Origin: Erythroxylum novogranatense
Taxonomy: Eukaryota > Streptophyta > Magnoliopsida > Malpighiales > Erythroxylaceae
DNA: 64,000 nt
Direction of reading: 5' to 3'
Assembly (NCBI GenBank): GCA_029891385.1
Contig: CM057228.1
Span: forward strand, 22,778,309 to 22,842,308
Under the pieces are notes generated by a model that did not search any database, had not been told where the DNA came from, and saw only the letters and a list, made by a program, of their open reading frames with translations. Numbering within the stretch: position 1 is the stretch's first letter; every line of letters starts with the position of its first letter. The position numbers were made by a program, and so were the translations under genes. Shown one piece after another: positions 49,743-61,657 of the stretch.

Positions 49743-51896
49743 TGTTGGATCCCGTTACCGGAACCCAACTACTTATACATATTCCCTCAATACGTACATG
49801 ATTCCTTAGAAAACCTCGACTAATCTGAAAAAACGAAATCGAATGGAAACGCTAAATAACGAACAAAAGTGGCAAACGCAACAATCGAAGCAGAATCGAA
49901 TTTCAACATAAGGAAACAGAATAAACAGAAAACAAAGCACATCGCAAACAGAACGGAAAACGGAAATGTCGAATCGAAAACAAAATGCGGAAGCGAACAA
50001 ATCCGAAAGTAGCGAAGCGGAAGCAAAAGCAAGCGGAAGCAAATACTAATGGAATCAAACGAACAGATTGCAAAGCGAAACGAAATCAAGTAGAACAGAT
50101 CCGACATCCGAAAATCGAAAAGCGAGAAATCGCTAATCGGAATACAAATCGAATCATCGGAGCGAAACAAATACTCGGAAAGTTTCGAATCGGACGAATC
50201 GGATCAAACCAAGATAGCGAAGCGGATTGAATCGAAAAATACAAAGCGAAAGCGGAGACAAACACTTAGCAAAGCGGATCCGACATCCGAGAACAAAGAA
50301 CAGAGAAAAGCATCGAATGAACATAATTGCGTTGGAAACCTTACGACATTTCAAATCCGGTATAACATTTTTTTTCTTATTCTTTCCTTTTCTCTTTAAT
50401 CAAACTCATTCAACATATAAACAATCCCTACATTTCTATTCTTTCTCACTTCATCCATCTTAATCATTTCTTATACATTCATATAAATCCTCAAACTCAT
50501 TTCTTTAAACCCATTTTACCAAATTTTCTGAAATTTAAAAGATAATCTACTGTATTTTGACAGCCCAAAATTTAAAACAAAGCAAACACACTTCTAATAT
50601 CGTAATCCATCCAATAACACAAGGCAACATCGGACCTCCCGTCCGGCATCCAAACACCAGCAGAAACACAATCTTAATTCTAAACAATTCATAAATCCAA
50701 TCCATAACTATCTCAACTCAGAAATTTCAATCAATCCCAACCACATTCAAAATCCAATCTCATACATAAAGTATAATCATACTTATAACTCATTCCGAAC
50801 ATAATACAATCTTATACATTTACTGGCCACATGCAAAACCATTCATATACAATCGAACTAAAAATACACTTTACTAGCTTTCTAACTATCCATAAAGATC
50901 CGATACAAACATTAAACTTTAAACATACTACGAACACGCATAAGTGGGACTATGATCATATTTCGTCTTCCATCCGATCTCCTGCGTAAAACACGGAGAT
51001 TGGGGATGAAAGGGGGTGAGCTTAAGCTCGTGGATAATATATTTATAAACCGAACAATAAGCGAAAATTATTTTCTTTTAAACTTTTCAAAATTTCTCAT
51101 TTAAGCATTTATCCAAAATCTTATTTTCAAACTTTTCAAAACTTTCATAAACCTTCCGAAATTTCATGATTATAAATTTATCGTCTTATTTCTCAAAATC
51201 TCAAATCTTTTCAAATCATGCACGACTTTAAATATGAATGCATCACATTATAAACAAATCAAAAACACATAACACATCGAATTGGTTTGGTTCGCCCAAA
51301 ACAGACGTATCACATTTTCGCAAGCGGTTATATGCGGTAGTGGAATGAGGGGAGTCCGAATCGAACTCCTATGCCACTAGCGGCAAATGGGTGAAGGCTT
51401 AAGCAGTAGAGAACAATGACTCACAAACGGACTGACCAAACCCACTTAACACATAACTAAAACGAATTCAGATTGCTCAAGGCACTTTTGAAAATCTTGA
51501 TTTTTCACATTTTTCAAATCTTATCATCATATTGTGTCATAAATGACACAAGCACGTATCCACATGAATTCACATAACAAATCTAATGTAATTCATATCA
51601 TTACTTAAATCACATACTCATCACAATATATGCACCAATTCTTTAAATCATCCAAATCATAAATCACATAATTTGAAAGCCATGAAATTCACAAGTTTTG
51701 CATTTTCTAAAACTCATTTTACTCCTTTGAAATCATAATTTCAAACATTTACATCCTTTTTCAAACATTTTTATCAATAATAATTTATCAAAAATCAAAT
51801 TTTGCTTTCTTTAATTTTCAAAAATTCACATTTAGCTTATAATTCAATAAATAAATATACTACCCACCTCATATCCATGCTAGCATCTTGTCCAAT

Positions 51897-52076
51897 GCTT
51901 CAATTTGACTTTTGCTTCTCTCTCTCTTCCAAATTAATAAAACCTAAACCATAATCATCCAAATTCACATCATAAATTACAATTTCTTCAAAATTAACTA
52001 TCGGAAATTCATAATCATCATATTTCCAAGCTTTCTAAAACCAAAATTTCTAAAATGCCCAAATTCTGAATTTGGC
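51897..52076 (+). repeat. Inverted repeat arm A
   Basis: 180 bp (GCTTCAATTTGACTTTTGC...TTTGGC) present in inverse orientation at 53835-54014 with very few differences. Confidence 0.85.
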
Positions 52077-52078
52077 TC

Positions 52079-52154
52079 TCATGGCCGAAACTTAGAGAGA
52101 GAAGGTAAGAGAGAGAAAATTTTTATGTTTGAATTTTGATGAGTTGTTGGTTGA
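52079..52154 (+). repeat. Inverted repeat arm B
   Basis: About 76 bp (CATGGCCGAAACTTAGAGAG...TTGGTTGATT). Inverse copy at 52903-52979 and a partial inverse copy at 52842-52902. Confidence 0.85.
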
Positions 52155-52457
52155 TTTAGCTTCATATGGTTATGAATTGAAGTTTCTTTTGATTATTTGA
52201 AGAGATTAGACTATGACTATGTTTAATTTTGGTTATGGAAAATTCTAGAGAGAGAAAGCTTAGTGAAGAAGATGATGAATAGTGAAAGTTGGGGGTTTTT
52301 AAAATTAATGATTTAGATAGCTCGAATTAGTGATGAATTTGAGATATCCTAAGTTAATTTTGATGTTTATGCTTTAGGTGAAGTGTAATTTGAAAAATTA
52401 TAAATTTGGAGTTTAGGCCAAATTAGAAATTTGGGGTTTTTGTGAATTTTTGGGGTT

Positions 52458-52658
52458 TTTGTGAATTAATGGTGTAGAAACATAATTAAGAGTAGGAATT
52501 GATGAAATATGGAATCAATTTTGAAGAAATTATATTTTATGAGATTGAATTTGAGTGTATTGGTTTAGGCCAATTTTGAAAATTGGGGGTTTTCAAAATT
52601 GGAGATTGAAATAGCTTGAATTTATATGGAATTGGTGTTTACTAAGTTTAATTTGAGT
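52458..52658 (+). repeat. 201-bp direct repeat D, copy 1
   Basis: TTTGTGAATTAATGGTGTAG...TTTAATTTGAGT, almost identical to 53591-53791. Confidence 0.88.
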
Positions 52659-52841
52659 CAATCGGATGTCGGACGGAAAAGATATAAGCAAAATAGTGAA
52701 CAAAGGTCGGATTGGAGGAAATAAAGTCAAGAAAACCAAAGAATTAAAACGGCGTCGTACGGGCAAGATCGCCCTAGCGACGCGTCGCCCTGGTGACGGG
52801 AGCGAAACGCCAGCCGTCGCGAGGGCGATACGCCGCCCTAG

Positions 52842-52979
52842 CTCATCAAAATTCAAACATAAAAATTTTCTCTCTCTTACCTTCTCTCTCTAAGTTTCGG
52901 CCAATCAACCAACAACTCATCAAAATTCAAACATAAAAATTTTCTCTCTCTTACCTTCTCTCTCTAAGTTTCGGCCATG
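52842..52979 (-). repeat. Inverted repeat arm B', duplicated
   Basis: Two head-to-tail inverse copies of arm B. Each carries CTCATCAAAATTCAAACAT...CTAAGTTTCGGCC. Confidence 0.85.
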
Positions 52980-53590
52980 AGAGCTCCAAGCAAGTTTTCA
53001 TGTTCTTCTATCTCTTTCCCCTTGCATCTTCTCCAAACACAAGCTTGAAGCTTTAGAAATTCCTAGATCTCTAAGCTTCCATCGTTTTCTCCCTTTTTTT
53101 CCCATACGAAACTCTCTTCTCTCCATTCTTTTCTTATTTCTCTTCCTTCTTCTTCTGAAATTCCAGACTATTCGTGGCTTTTAATAAGCCAAAACGACAC
53201 TCATTCTTGTGTCTCATTAAATAATGATTAAATGACCATTTTGCCCTCCATTCAAAGCTTAAAGTCATGCTTACTTATGGGTTAATTCAAGACTATCAAT
53301 TTGAAGGAATTTGTCAAAACTTCCTTCTCGAAATGTTCCTCTCAATCATACGAATCCAACGCCACCGACCGCGTTCAATTCCGAGCACTACATCAAAAGT
53401 TATGTGCGAAACAGTGCGGGAAAATCCATATTCTAACACATTTCTTATGTACGATTATTTCCGTCCAAAATTTCACATTCTTAATCCCAGAATTGAAACT
53501 CGCTGTCTTCATAAAAATTGTAGCCTTATGTCTCTAGTTTAATTCAAAACAAGAATCTCCTCATTTCGATTCCCAGATTAAAAGTTATTT

Positions 53591-53791
53591 TTTGTGAATT
53601 AATGGTGTAGAAACATAATTAAGAGTAGGAATTGATGAAATATGGAATCAATTTTGAAGAAATTATGTTTTATGAGATTGAATTTGAGTGTATTGGTTTA
53701 GGCCAATTTTGAAAATTGGGGGTTTTCAAAATTGGAGATTGAAATAGCTTGAATTTATATGGAATTGGTGTTTACTAAGTTTAATTTGAGT
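53591..53791 (+). repeat. 201-bp direct repeat D, copy 2
   Basis: Direct copy of 52458-52658. The sequences on either side of the two copies differ. Confidence 0.88.
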
Positions 53792-53834
53792 AATTAGGTG
53801 AATTATGATACTGAATTTGACTAATTCGGTTTAG

Positions 53835-54014
53835 GTCAAATTCAGAATTTGGGCATTTTAGAAATTTTGGTTTTAGAAAGCTTGGAAATATGATGATTAT
53901 GAATTTCCGATAGTTAATTTTGAAGAAATTGTAATTTATGATGTGAATTTGGATGATTATGGTTTAGGTTTTATTAATTTGGAAGAGAGAGAGAAGCAAA
54001 AGTCAAATTGAAGC
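53835..54014 (-). repeat. Inverted repeat arm A'
   Basis: Inverse copy of 51897-52076. Confidence 0.85.
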
Positions 54015-54764
54015 GTCGTGAGGGCGATGCGTCGCCCTAGCGATGTGAGCGAAACGCTCACCATCACTAGGGCGATACGTCGCCCTAGCGACGGGGATGA
54101 ATCAATTTCATTTCATTTTTTTTTTTTGACATAAAAAATCCAAAACTTCCAAAATTCATAACTCTTACTCCCAAACTCTAATTTTGACAAACTTAGTCTC
54201 TATAGAAAGCTTGCGGGAAGCTCTAAATCTTTCACGAAGGACATAAACATCAATTCGACTCCTACGGAAGTCCATTTTCCGGTCAAAGATACTATCCTCT
54301 ATACAAACTTGTAAAAATCATAACTTATTATTCCGAGATCGAAAAATTTCATACTTTATATCGAAATAAAGATCAAAACAAATCCTTCAATTCTCATGAA
54401 GAACATCAAAGCTCAAATAACCTCTAATTAGGTTAATTTCTCAGTCAAAGTTTTAACCATAATAAAAGTCAAACCCGATCAAACATAAACTTTGACTGAT
54501 CATAACTTTCACTCCCGATATCGAAATATTGAAAACTTTATGTCCACAAAAAGCTCTCAATATAATCTACAAGTTTCATGTAGATCATTTTATCAAATTT
54601 TGCCTCAAACAAAAGTCAACTTTCAAATGCCAAAAAGGTCAACTATTTCACAATTTTTCATATTTTCATACTTTCTCTCTTTATTTCATGATCTTCAACT
54701 TAATTTCAATCAACTCATCCACTTGATCATAGTCAAATTGTCACTCAAGGTTCGGGGTCCAACA

Positions 54765-55656
54765 GGAAAAGTCCTGGCACTTCTCTCAGACATGGGAGCT
54801 CCACCTCCTCTTCTAAACTGCTCTCTGCCTTTCCTCTTTTTACTGACAGTACTCTTGATATTCTCTACATTCTCCACCCTCAGTGCTGCTTCCACCAACT
54901 GCTGGAAGTCACAGAAATTCTGTACTATCACCTTCTCTCTGATTGTCAGGTGCAGGTCGACTAAACCTTGAGACTTGGTCGCTTCACTCAAATTTCTAAC
55001 TCCGCCAAGATACTGGACAATCGAGTGAACCGCCGCTCATACGCGCTAACTGTCATCTCTCTCTGAGTGAGGCTCAAGAATTTCCTCTGCTTCTGCTGAA
55101 TATACACCTCAGACAGATACTTCTTCTTGTAGACAGTGAGAAAGTCATCCCATGCCAAAACCTGTGGCTTCAACTGACTCCCTGGGACACTTTCCCACCA
55201 ATGCGGGGCATCCCCCTGAAGCAGGCTCACAGCATACTCAACCTTTTCATCAACTTCACAATCCATCTGATCTAGGATCCTCTCTGTCTTTCGAAGCCAA
55301 TTCTCAGCTTCCTCTGGATCAGAGGTCCCAAAGAAATCTACCGCCCTAAATTTCCTTAACTTGTCGAACTGCTTTCTCTTCCTTGCCGGAGCCGGAGCGG
55401 AAGATTGCGGCATCTGTCCCATAGCCTGAACAAACGCCTGGGTAAAAGCTTGGAACAATCTTGGATCCAAGGTAGGCGCTTGTTCCTGTGGAACGGGCGA
55501 CTCCTGCGACTGTGACCGAGCGGGATCACTACCTTGCTCGACAGAAGCCTCAGCATTCACTGGGGCTACAGATTCATCCGTGCCCTCCTCTCTCGGTGGA
55601 GGGTCAGGTGCAACCGATCCTTGCATAATTCCTCGTGTTCTTCTACGAGGTGGCAT
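54765..55656 (-). pseudogene. Gypsy gag N-terminal part
   Basis: ATG at 55656. A proline/glutamine-rich N-terminus (MPPRRRTRG) and then the gag core: FRAVDFFGTSDPEEAENWL, YAVSLLQGDAPHWWE, WDDFLTVYKKKYLSEVY, FLSLTQREMTVSAYERRF. The frame stops at 54988. It resumes in another frame (54991-54770) with SEATKSQGLVDL and FCDFQQLVEAALRVE. Part of the gag middle is deleted at the frame change. The region is interrupted at 54764 by the solo LTR. Confidence 0.88.
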
Positions 55657-55821
55657 CTCACTCCTTCAATAGAAATACTAACGATTAGCTCACATTCTAC
55701 ATGTATGCATGATATGCAGGTCAATTAAGGCAAACCATCAATTTAAAATGCAAACAAATAGCACATAACACACAATATATAGCACAACAAATTTTACGCC
55801 TAGGACACTTTAAAAGCCTAA

Positions 55822-55833
55822 GCTCTGATACCA
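55822..55833 (-). promoter_or_regulatory. Gypsy primer-binding site
   Basis: Minus strand TGGTATCAGAGC, matching initiator methionine tRNA, five bases from the 5' LTR. Confidence 0.92.
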
Positions 55834-56476
55834 CAAGATGTTGGGCCCCATTTCCGAAGCCCAACGATCGGACCGAAGACGAAAACATATATGAATTTTC
55901 AAGTTCCTTTACCTGGAAACCACCAAGGAGAAATTCCTCCTTGGCATGACTTCTCATTGAGGCGGACCCACACGACGAAACACAAATTCCCCCAAAGACT
56001 TCTTCACAATGGTAGCTCTTAGTCTCTAGCTCAATTAGAAATAAGAACCACCCCAAACAGAGCTCTATGGACCAAGATATGCTTAAGAAATCGTAGTGGG
56101 TTTATAGCCCACTCATGCCCTCCAAAACTACCCATCACTTCCTTTGCATCAAACTTTTTGGATTTAAATCCAATGGTTACCAACTTTTTTGGAGAGGTAG
56201 TTAAGCATGTCATAAATCCAACGCCTCAAGAATTGCTTAATTTGGAGATCGGACGAAGAAGTTATGATCAAACGACTCCGATAAGCTCATGTCCTCATTC
56301 CAACTGAACATGTTTTGGAGAAAATGCCATAACTTTTTATACAAATGTCTAATTGCTTTCGTTCTTATGCCATTGGAAAGAAGACATCAAGATCTAGTAC
56401 TTCTATTAGAGACCTTGAAGCGAGATTCGGCCTCTAAACTAGCCAAAATCGCAAATTACTGTAGCTCACCCGAGGC

Positions 56477-56514
56477 TGTCCGTTAAACGGACATGCATGT
56501 CCGCTTAACGGACA
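56477..56514. repeat. 38-bp near-perfect palindrome in gypsy LTR
   Basis: TGTCCGTTAAACGGACATG followed by CATGTCCGCTTAACGGACA. Only one base pair breaks the symmetry. Each half is itself a short inverted repeat (TCCGTT-AA-ACGGA). Confidence 0.9.
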
Positions 56515-56549
56515 CAGACTGGCAAAACAGCTCCAAAACGTCCGAGAAA

Positions 56550-56585
56550 GTTCGTTAAACGGACATCCATGTCCGTTTAACGGAC
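56550..56585. repeat. 36-bp palindrome in gypsy LTR, second copy
   Basis: GTTCGTTAAACGGACATCC then ATGTCCGTTTAACGGAC, about 70 bp from the first palindrome. The same pair is present in the other LTR (about 43888-43924), where the first palindrome is partly lost. Confidence 0.88.
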
Positions 56586-58772
56586 ACGCACTGCCCAAAC
56601 CCTCCAAAAATCCTTCTAAAGCCTTTCCAAAGCTTCCAAACTCCAACCTAACCCCATATATATTCATAATCACCCCAAATTCCACTCTTCAAATACATCC
56701 CAACTCCAACATGCTATTCTAACACCATAAAAACCACTCCAAACACATCCAACAATATCAAAAAACATTGAATTCAACTCCAAATCATTCATCACATATA
56801 TTCAACCCAACATCCACAAATTATCCTTCTAACACTAGCCAAGGATAAACCTATACAGCATTCTCAAACCCCACCATCCTAGCACAACAACATCAACCAA
56901 TATTATTTACAAAACTCGTCTAGTACCAATCACAAAGACAATTCTCAAGCAACAAATAGATATATATATATATATATAGATATATTTATTCAACACATTC
57001 AAGGTTTGCGAAGGTTACCGTTCAAGCATAATGAACTTCTAAGTTCTTCATTCATTTCCACTTCAAAAGAAGAGTTCATACAATATTCTTATTCATAGCT
57101 TTAGTAACATATTGACAATACATCATAAACCTTTACAAGAATTTCAAAAATACAATTGATGATTCATGATCAATATGCTTGTAAAGCTATCAAAACCTAA
57201 CTACACTTCTAATGCAAAAGCTAAATCCCACTCTGATCTGTCCAAATGCCTGCAAGGATTCACCGATCTTCTCGATCTGCACCTGAGGGGAGGGAAAACA
57301 TGGGCTGAGCTTGACAGCTCAGTGGCTAAAACATTTCTAGCCATTGGCTTCGAGCCACACAACCAATCCAAAGACACATATACACAACTATTCACAATGA
57401 CAATCTCAAATCATATGCATTGCATAAACAATTCAATTATCAAAATTCATACACATCTCATAATCATCACAGTTCGGATATGGTCCAATTCAAGATGCAA
57501 CTTGTCACATCATAATGCAAATGCACATCAAATGGCTCGAGGGTCCCGTGAACAAAACGATGAAACCGAAGTTAACATCGTGAACGAAATGAGTCCATTT
57601 CGGATCTCATAGGCCACAAGCAGGCTGTCGGGAGAAGGCATTAGGTCAACGTCGACGTGACTACGAAACGGTTTCCTCTTACCCAAACACACTCAAGTTT
57701 TATGCTCAAATCATCCATTCATGTACAAAATGCCAAAATTCAATTAATGGCATGATAATCAGAATGTCAAGCATTTATAAATGCATAACATGTCAAATTC
57801 CCAATTCCATTGTTTTAGCATGCACATATACACCTTAAGATCAACATTTCAACAAGTCATACAAATCATTTAACATATAATACACACATCATGCATTTGC
57901 CCACATCACACAATAACTAGAAAGATTTTACCCACCTTATAAAATCTTGAAATTTCCAAGATTAATGGCTTCCTCTTCTTGCTCTTGGATAGCCCTTTGA
58001 TTTCCTAAAACATAAACAACAATCAACAATTTACTATCTCCTCTTAAAATTTGAAATTCCCTTTTAAAACCCTAAAATTTGACATAACCCACTTCAAGCT
58101 TCAATCTAACCTAATCATACATCCTATAGGTTAGAAAACTCAACCTTTAAAAGAAAAGATCCAAAATCCTAAGAATCACTATTCATCTTCTTCTTCACTA
58201 CCACTTTCTCTCTAAACTTTTCTCCATCACAACTCTAACCATCTCTTCAACTATCAAGAAGAAAAGTAAAAGATCTTACCTTAGAAACTTGCCTTCCTCC
58301 TTTAATCCACAAAGTCTCTTCTTTTCCCCCTTGGATTTTCCTTCTCTTTTCTTCTCTCCTTCCTCTTCTTTTCGCTTTCTTCTCCTCTCTTGGTGGTTCA
58401 CGAAAATGCTACTCCTTTCCCTCTAATTTTTATCTTTTATTTAAACTAACACCACTTACTTACTCTTCATTAAAAGCCCTCCCTCCTCTTGGGCTTTCCA
58501 AGGGCTTCAAGCCCTTTTTCCACTTAGGCTCATTCAACTATTTAATTCCAACTCTTCCATTCATTCAAGACACTAACTACTCCCTCTAACTTACATTTAA
58601 TACTCACTTATCGCATTAATCCCACTTCACCTACTACCTCAATTCGAATTCAATTTCTATTTCTTTTTCTTAAATTCTAATTAAAGACCAATTCTATATG
58701 TTAATTTTTTTTAAAGCTATCAATCAAGCATAAAGAACCAATTAAACAATTAAAACAAGGTCTAACACGAGT

Positions 58773-59461
58773 AGAAATTACATTTTGTCCTGTGGTTGAC
58801 CCTTCACATGAACAACGAGAAGTTGAGGAAGTATATATTCCTTCTCCACCTGATAGTCATAATGTTCATCATCATTTTTCAAGCTATCAAGATCATGATA
58901 ATATAGATGAGACTAGTGGTCTAAACAATTATCAAGTGATTGGTGACTGGGAAGAGGTGTAGAGAGAAACCACCCCGACCTTTGCATCTACTCCTGTTGC
59001 TACCCCTCAAGTTTTACAAGATGAAGGAGAGAGAAGAAGAAGCAAAAGGGTTTTGTAGAATAAAAGTTTACAAAGCAACAAGAGTGCAAAAACTGATTCC
59101 ACTAAAAGGGTAGGAAGATCTGCAGCAATGTAAGAGAGATTTGACGATATGATGCAATTGACTCAAAAGAGACAGAGTGCAACAATGGAGATGAACAGTT
59201 CTATTACAAAAAAAATTTAACACGTTGAATATTGGTCCATCACAAAGTACTGATGCAGGTGCGTCACATCATGATGTTACGAATGCTTTGGGAAAACTAT
59301 ATACTTTGCCTGGTTTAGAGACTGGTACTCCTAAATTTTACTTTACTTGCTTATTGATTGAAGATCCGTAGAGAAGGGCCATTTTTTTTGGTTTACCAAA
59401 TGATACAAAGAGAGTTGAATACATAAAGTTTATGTATGAGTATGACAAACATAAAAATTAA
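58773..59461 (+). pseudogene. Myb/SANT-like gene, 3' part
   Basis: Continues the Myb-like gene after the gypsy insertion. It has a serine/asparagine-rich middle (SPPDSHNVHHHFSSYQDHDN) and STPVATPQVLQDEGERRRSK. The usual C-terminal segment follows: LGKLYTLPGLETGTPKFYF, then TCLLIEDP, stop, RRAIFFGLPNDTKRVEYIKF. Stops at about 58959, 59058, 59129 and 59371 show decay. Confidence 0.68.
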
Positions 59462-59697
59462 ACATAGTTTCTATCTATGCATTACTATGTTTAGTTTATT
59501 GTTTTTATTATTTGTGTACTTATGTTGACATGGTATGTTTTAAGACATTATGAACTTAACTAACTTATTTTATTATATTTTGTTATCTTGTTGGTAATCT
59601 ATAATTTTATTACATCTTGTATTATTTATTTCTTTATATTTAGACATATTAGTGCTATGTTTATTTAGAATATAATTTTACTTGTTGATTTGTAGGT

Positions 59698-61101
59698 ATG
59701 GATGATAATGGTAAGCAAATTATGCAACTTCTGCAAATTAAGCAATTTTTGGACAATGAGAGTGAGTTTTGGGATTCGGTTGCTTGTGTGGCGAGTTATA
59801 TGGGTGTGTATTTTTTTGACCACATATACAAGGAACTATGCATGACTTCCTATCAAAAAAGAGAACTATAGATGAATGAATTGTTGACTGGTCATAAAAA
59901 ACAGTGTTTTAATACATCTAGCATGAATTAAAATACATTTCGTCAATTATGTATAGTTTTGGAAAACAATTACGGTTTGAGACCTTCGGATAGGATGTCT
60001 ATTTTAGAGAAAGTCGGTTTATTCGTATATGTCCTAAGTAAAGGTTTCCCTAATAGAGCTACCCAAGAGTGCTTTCAACATTCAGGTGAAACTGTGAGCA
60101 GAGTTTTTAAAGAAGTTTTGAGTGCCATGGATGGATTTTCAAGGAATTTACTTGTACCAAACGATCCCAAATTCAAGGAGATTCCACAACAAATTGCCAA
60201 TGATGCTAGATATATGCCACATTTTAAGGTAATTCAATATGTTCTTACTCCTCCCTTCATTATGTTTTTCATTAAAAATTGTATTATCTTATGATCATTG
60301 TTTCATATTAGGATTGCATTGGAGCTATTGATGATACACATATAGCTGTAGTTGTTGCAGAAGAGGATCAAATGAGATATAGAGGGCAGAAAGGAATAAC
60401 AACTACAAATGTATTGGCAGCATGTAACTTTAACTTACTATTTATGTGTGTTTTAGCCGGTTGGGAGGGATCAGCACATGATTCTCGTATTTTCCTTGAT
60501 ACAATTAGTAATTCGAGACTTAAATTTCCAAAACCATCGATAGATAATTTTATGATTTGTAGGAGTTGCTATTCATGATTTAGACTTTTTATGATTTCAT
60601 TTATAATAATTATATTTCCTCTATGAACACTCAGGTAAATATTACTTGGTTGACAAAGGCTATCCGGAAAGAGAAGGGTATTTGATACCTTACCTAAAGA
60701 CAAGGTATCATTAATCAGAATTTCGTGTTGCAAATTCAAGAGGATCTCGAGAAGTTTTTAATCGAGCTCATTCATCATTGAGAAGTTGTATTGAGAGGGC
60801 TTTCGGTGTTCTTAAGGTTTGATTGAAAATATTGGTGAAAATGCCTAAGTATTTATCGATGAATCAAAATAGAATAATTTATGCAGTTTTTGCATTGCAT
60901 AATTATATTAAAAGAAGTACAATTGACGACTCGACTTTTAATATCATCGATCAAGATCTTGAATTTATATCTTCAGATGTATTTCAAGATGTTGAAGTTA
61001 ACTTTATGCAAGAAGGCGTTGAAGAACAGAGAACCCGAGAGATGACAACTATTCGTGATGATATTGCGTCCAGTTTAATGGCAGTTAGACGTCGTTCTTA
61101 A
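59698..61101 (+). pseudogene. PIF/Harbinger DDE transposase (HARBI1-like), decayed
   Basis: ATG at 59698 after an acceptor-like GTAG. A helix-turn-helix part reads MSILEKVGLFVYVLSKGFPN and ATQECFQHSGETVSRVFKEV. The three catalytic residues are in place: Asp in CIGAIDDTHIA (after an intron at 60229-60312), Asp in YYLVDKGYPEREGYL (60641-60685), and Glu in CIERAFGVLK (60788-60818). GWEGSAHDSRIF lies between the first two. The protein ends at 61101 with an acidic tail. In-frame stops occur near 59870, 59929, 60714 and 60821. Family activity is excision and insertion with a 3-bp target duplication. Confidence 0.85.
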
Positions 61102-61211
61102 ATTGTTATAAAGTTTTACTTTAAATGATGATGTTCATTTCTTTTGCTCTATTTGATATGTGTTGTTAAATTTAAACTTCATTTGGATTCTTATATTTTA
61201 TGTTTTGATGT

Positions 61212-61351
61212 ATCATCATCATTATCACCATCACCATCGTCATTATTATTATTATTATTGTTGTTGTTGTTGTTGTTGTTGTTAATAATAACAATAACAA
61301 TAACAACAAGAATAATAATAATATTAAGATCATTATTATTCTTTATTTATT

Positions 61352-61408
<57 letters not shown>

Positions 61409-61411
61409 TGT
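61212..61411. repeat. Compound trinucleotide microsatellite
   Basis: (ATC)n, then (ATT)n, (GTT)n, (AAT/AAC) and a long (ATT) tract at 61360-61409. The poly-tyrosine/leucine frame over this stretch is an artefact. Confidence 0.9.
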
Positions 61412-61657
61412 TCTATGTTTTTTATTATAGTTATAAACTTAATTTTGTATAATTAAATATTTAAAATATAAATTTTATAAGAATATTCATTGAAATACTA
61501 AAATATATAATATTCATATTCTTATATATTTTTAAAATCATGTCCTCATGAGTCATTTTACACATAAACAGCTAATACTAAACAGTTAATTTTACCAAAC
61601 ATCTTTAACAAACAGCTAATGTAATCAGCTGATATAATTAGCTATCAGCTATAGATT

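Larger units (their letters stand above)
49743..54764. mobile_element. Nested 5.0 kb solo LTR (probable) in gypsy gag
   Basis: Starts TGTTGGATCCC and ends GGGGTCCAACA. It is flanked by GGAAA on both sides (49738-49742 and 54765-54769), a 5-bp target duplication typical of LTR elements. No gag, pol or primer-binding site is visible inside, so I take it as one very long LTR. Parts of its layout (a 'pause' of short Q-poor frames, then a CTCTCT-rich zone) resemble the surrounding Tekay LTR. Internal direct and inverted duplications lengthen it. A strongly purine-biased stretch lies at 49830-50330. Confidence 0.75.
43171..58767 (-). mobile_element. Ty3/gypsy chromovirus (Tekay/Del-like), 15.6 kb with nested insertion
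   Basis: Two LTRs of about 2.95 kb (43171-46124; 55839-58767) run TGTTGG...TCTAACA on the plus strand. The whole is flanked by CGAGT (43166-43170 and 58768-58772). The order on the minus strand is LTR, primer-binding site, gag, protease, reverse transcriptase, RNase H, integrase, chromodomain, polypurine tract, LTR. Integrase after reverse transcriptase marks gypsy. The C-terminal chromodomain and long LTRs point to the Tekay/Del lineage. Subtracting the nested 5.0 kb insertion, the element is about 10.6 kb. It interrupts the Harbinger Myb-like gene. Confidence 0.94.
55839..58767 (-). repeat. Gypsy 5' LTR (2929 bp)
   Basis: Transcriptional 5' LTR of the minus-strand element. Contains two long palindromes (56477-56514 and 56550-56585), a (TA)n run near 56960 and a CT-rich zone near 58300-58400. 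Confidence 0.93.

Noticed and set aside
49806..50354. Several overlapping frames rich in Phe, Ser and Cys
   Set aside because: They follow from strand purine bias. No start context, no domain, and they overlap in several frames.
57166..57612. 148-codon frame within the gypsy LTR
   Set aside because: The copy in the other LTR has a stop in the same frame, there is no known domain, and LTRs of this type are non-coding.
61144..61452. 102-codon frame rich in Leu, Ile and Tyr
   Set aside because: Pure product of trinucleotide microsatellites.
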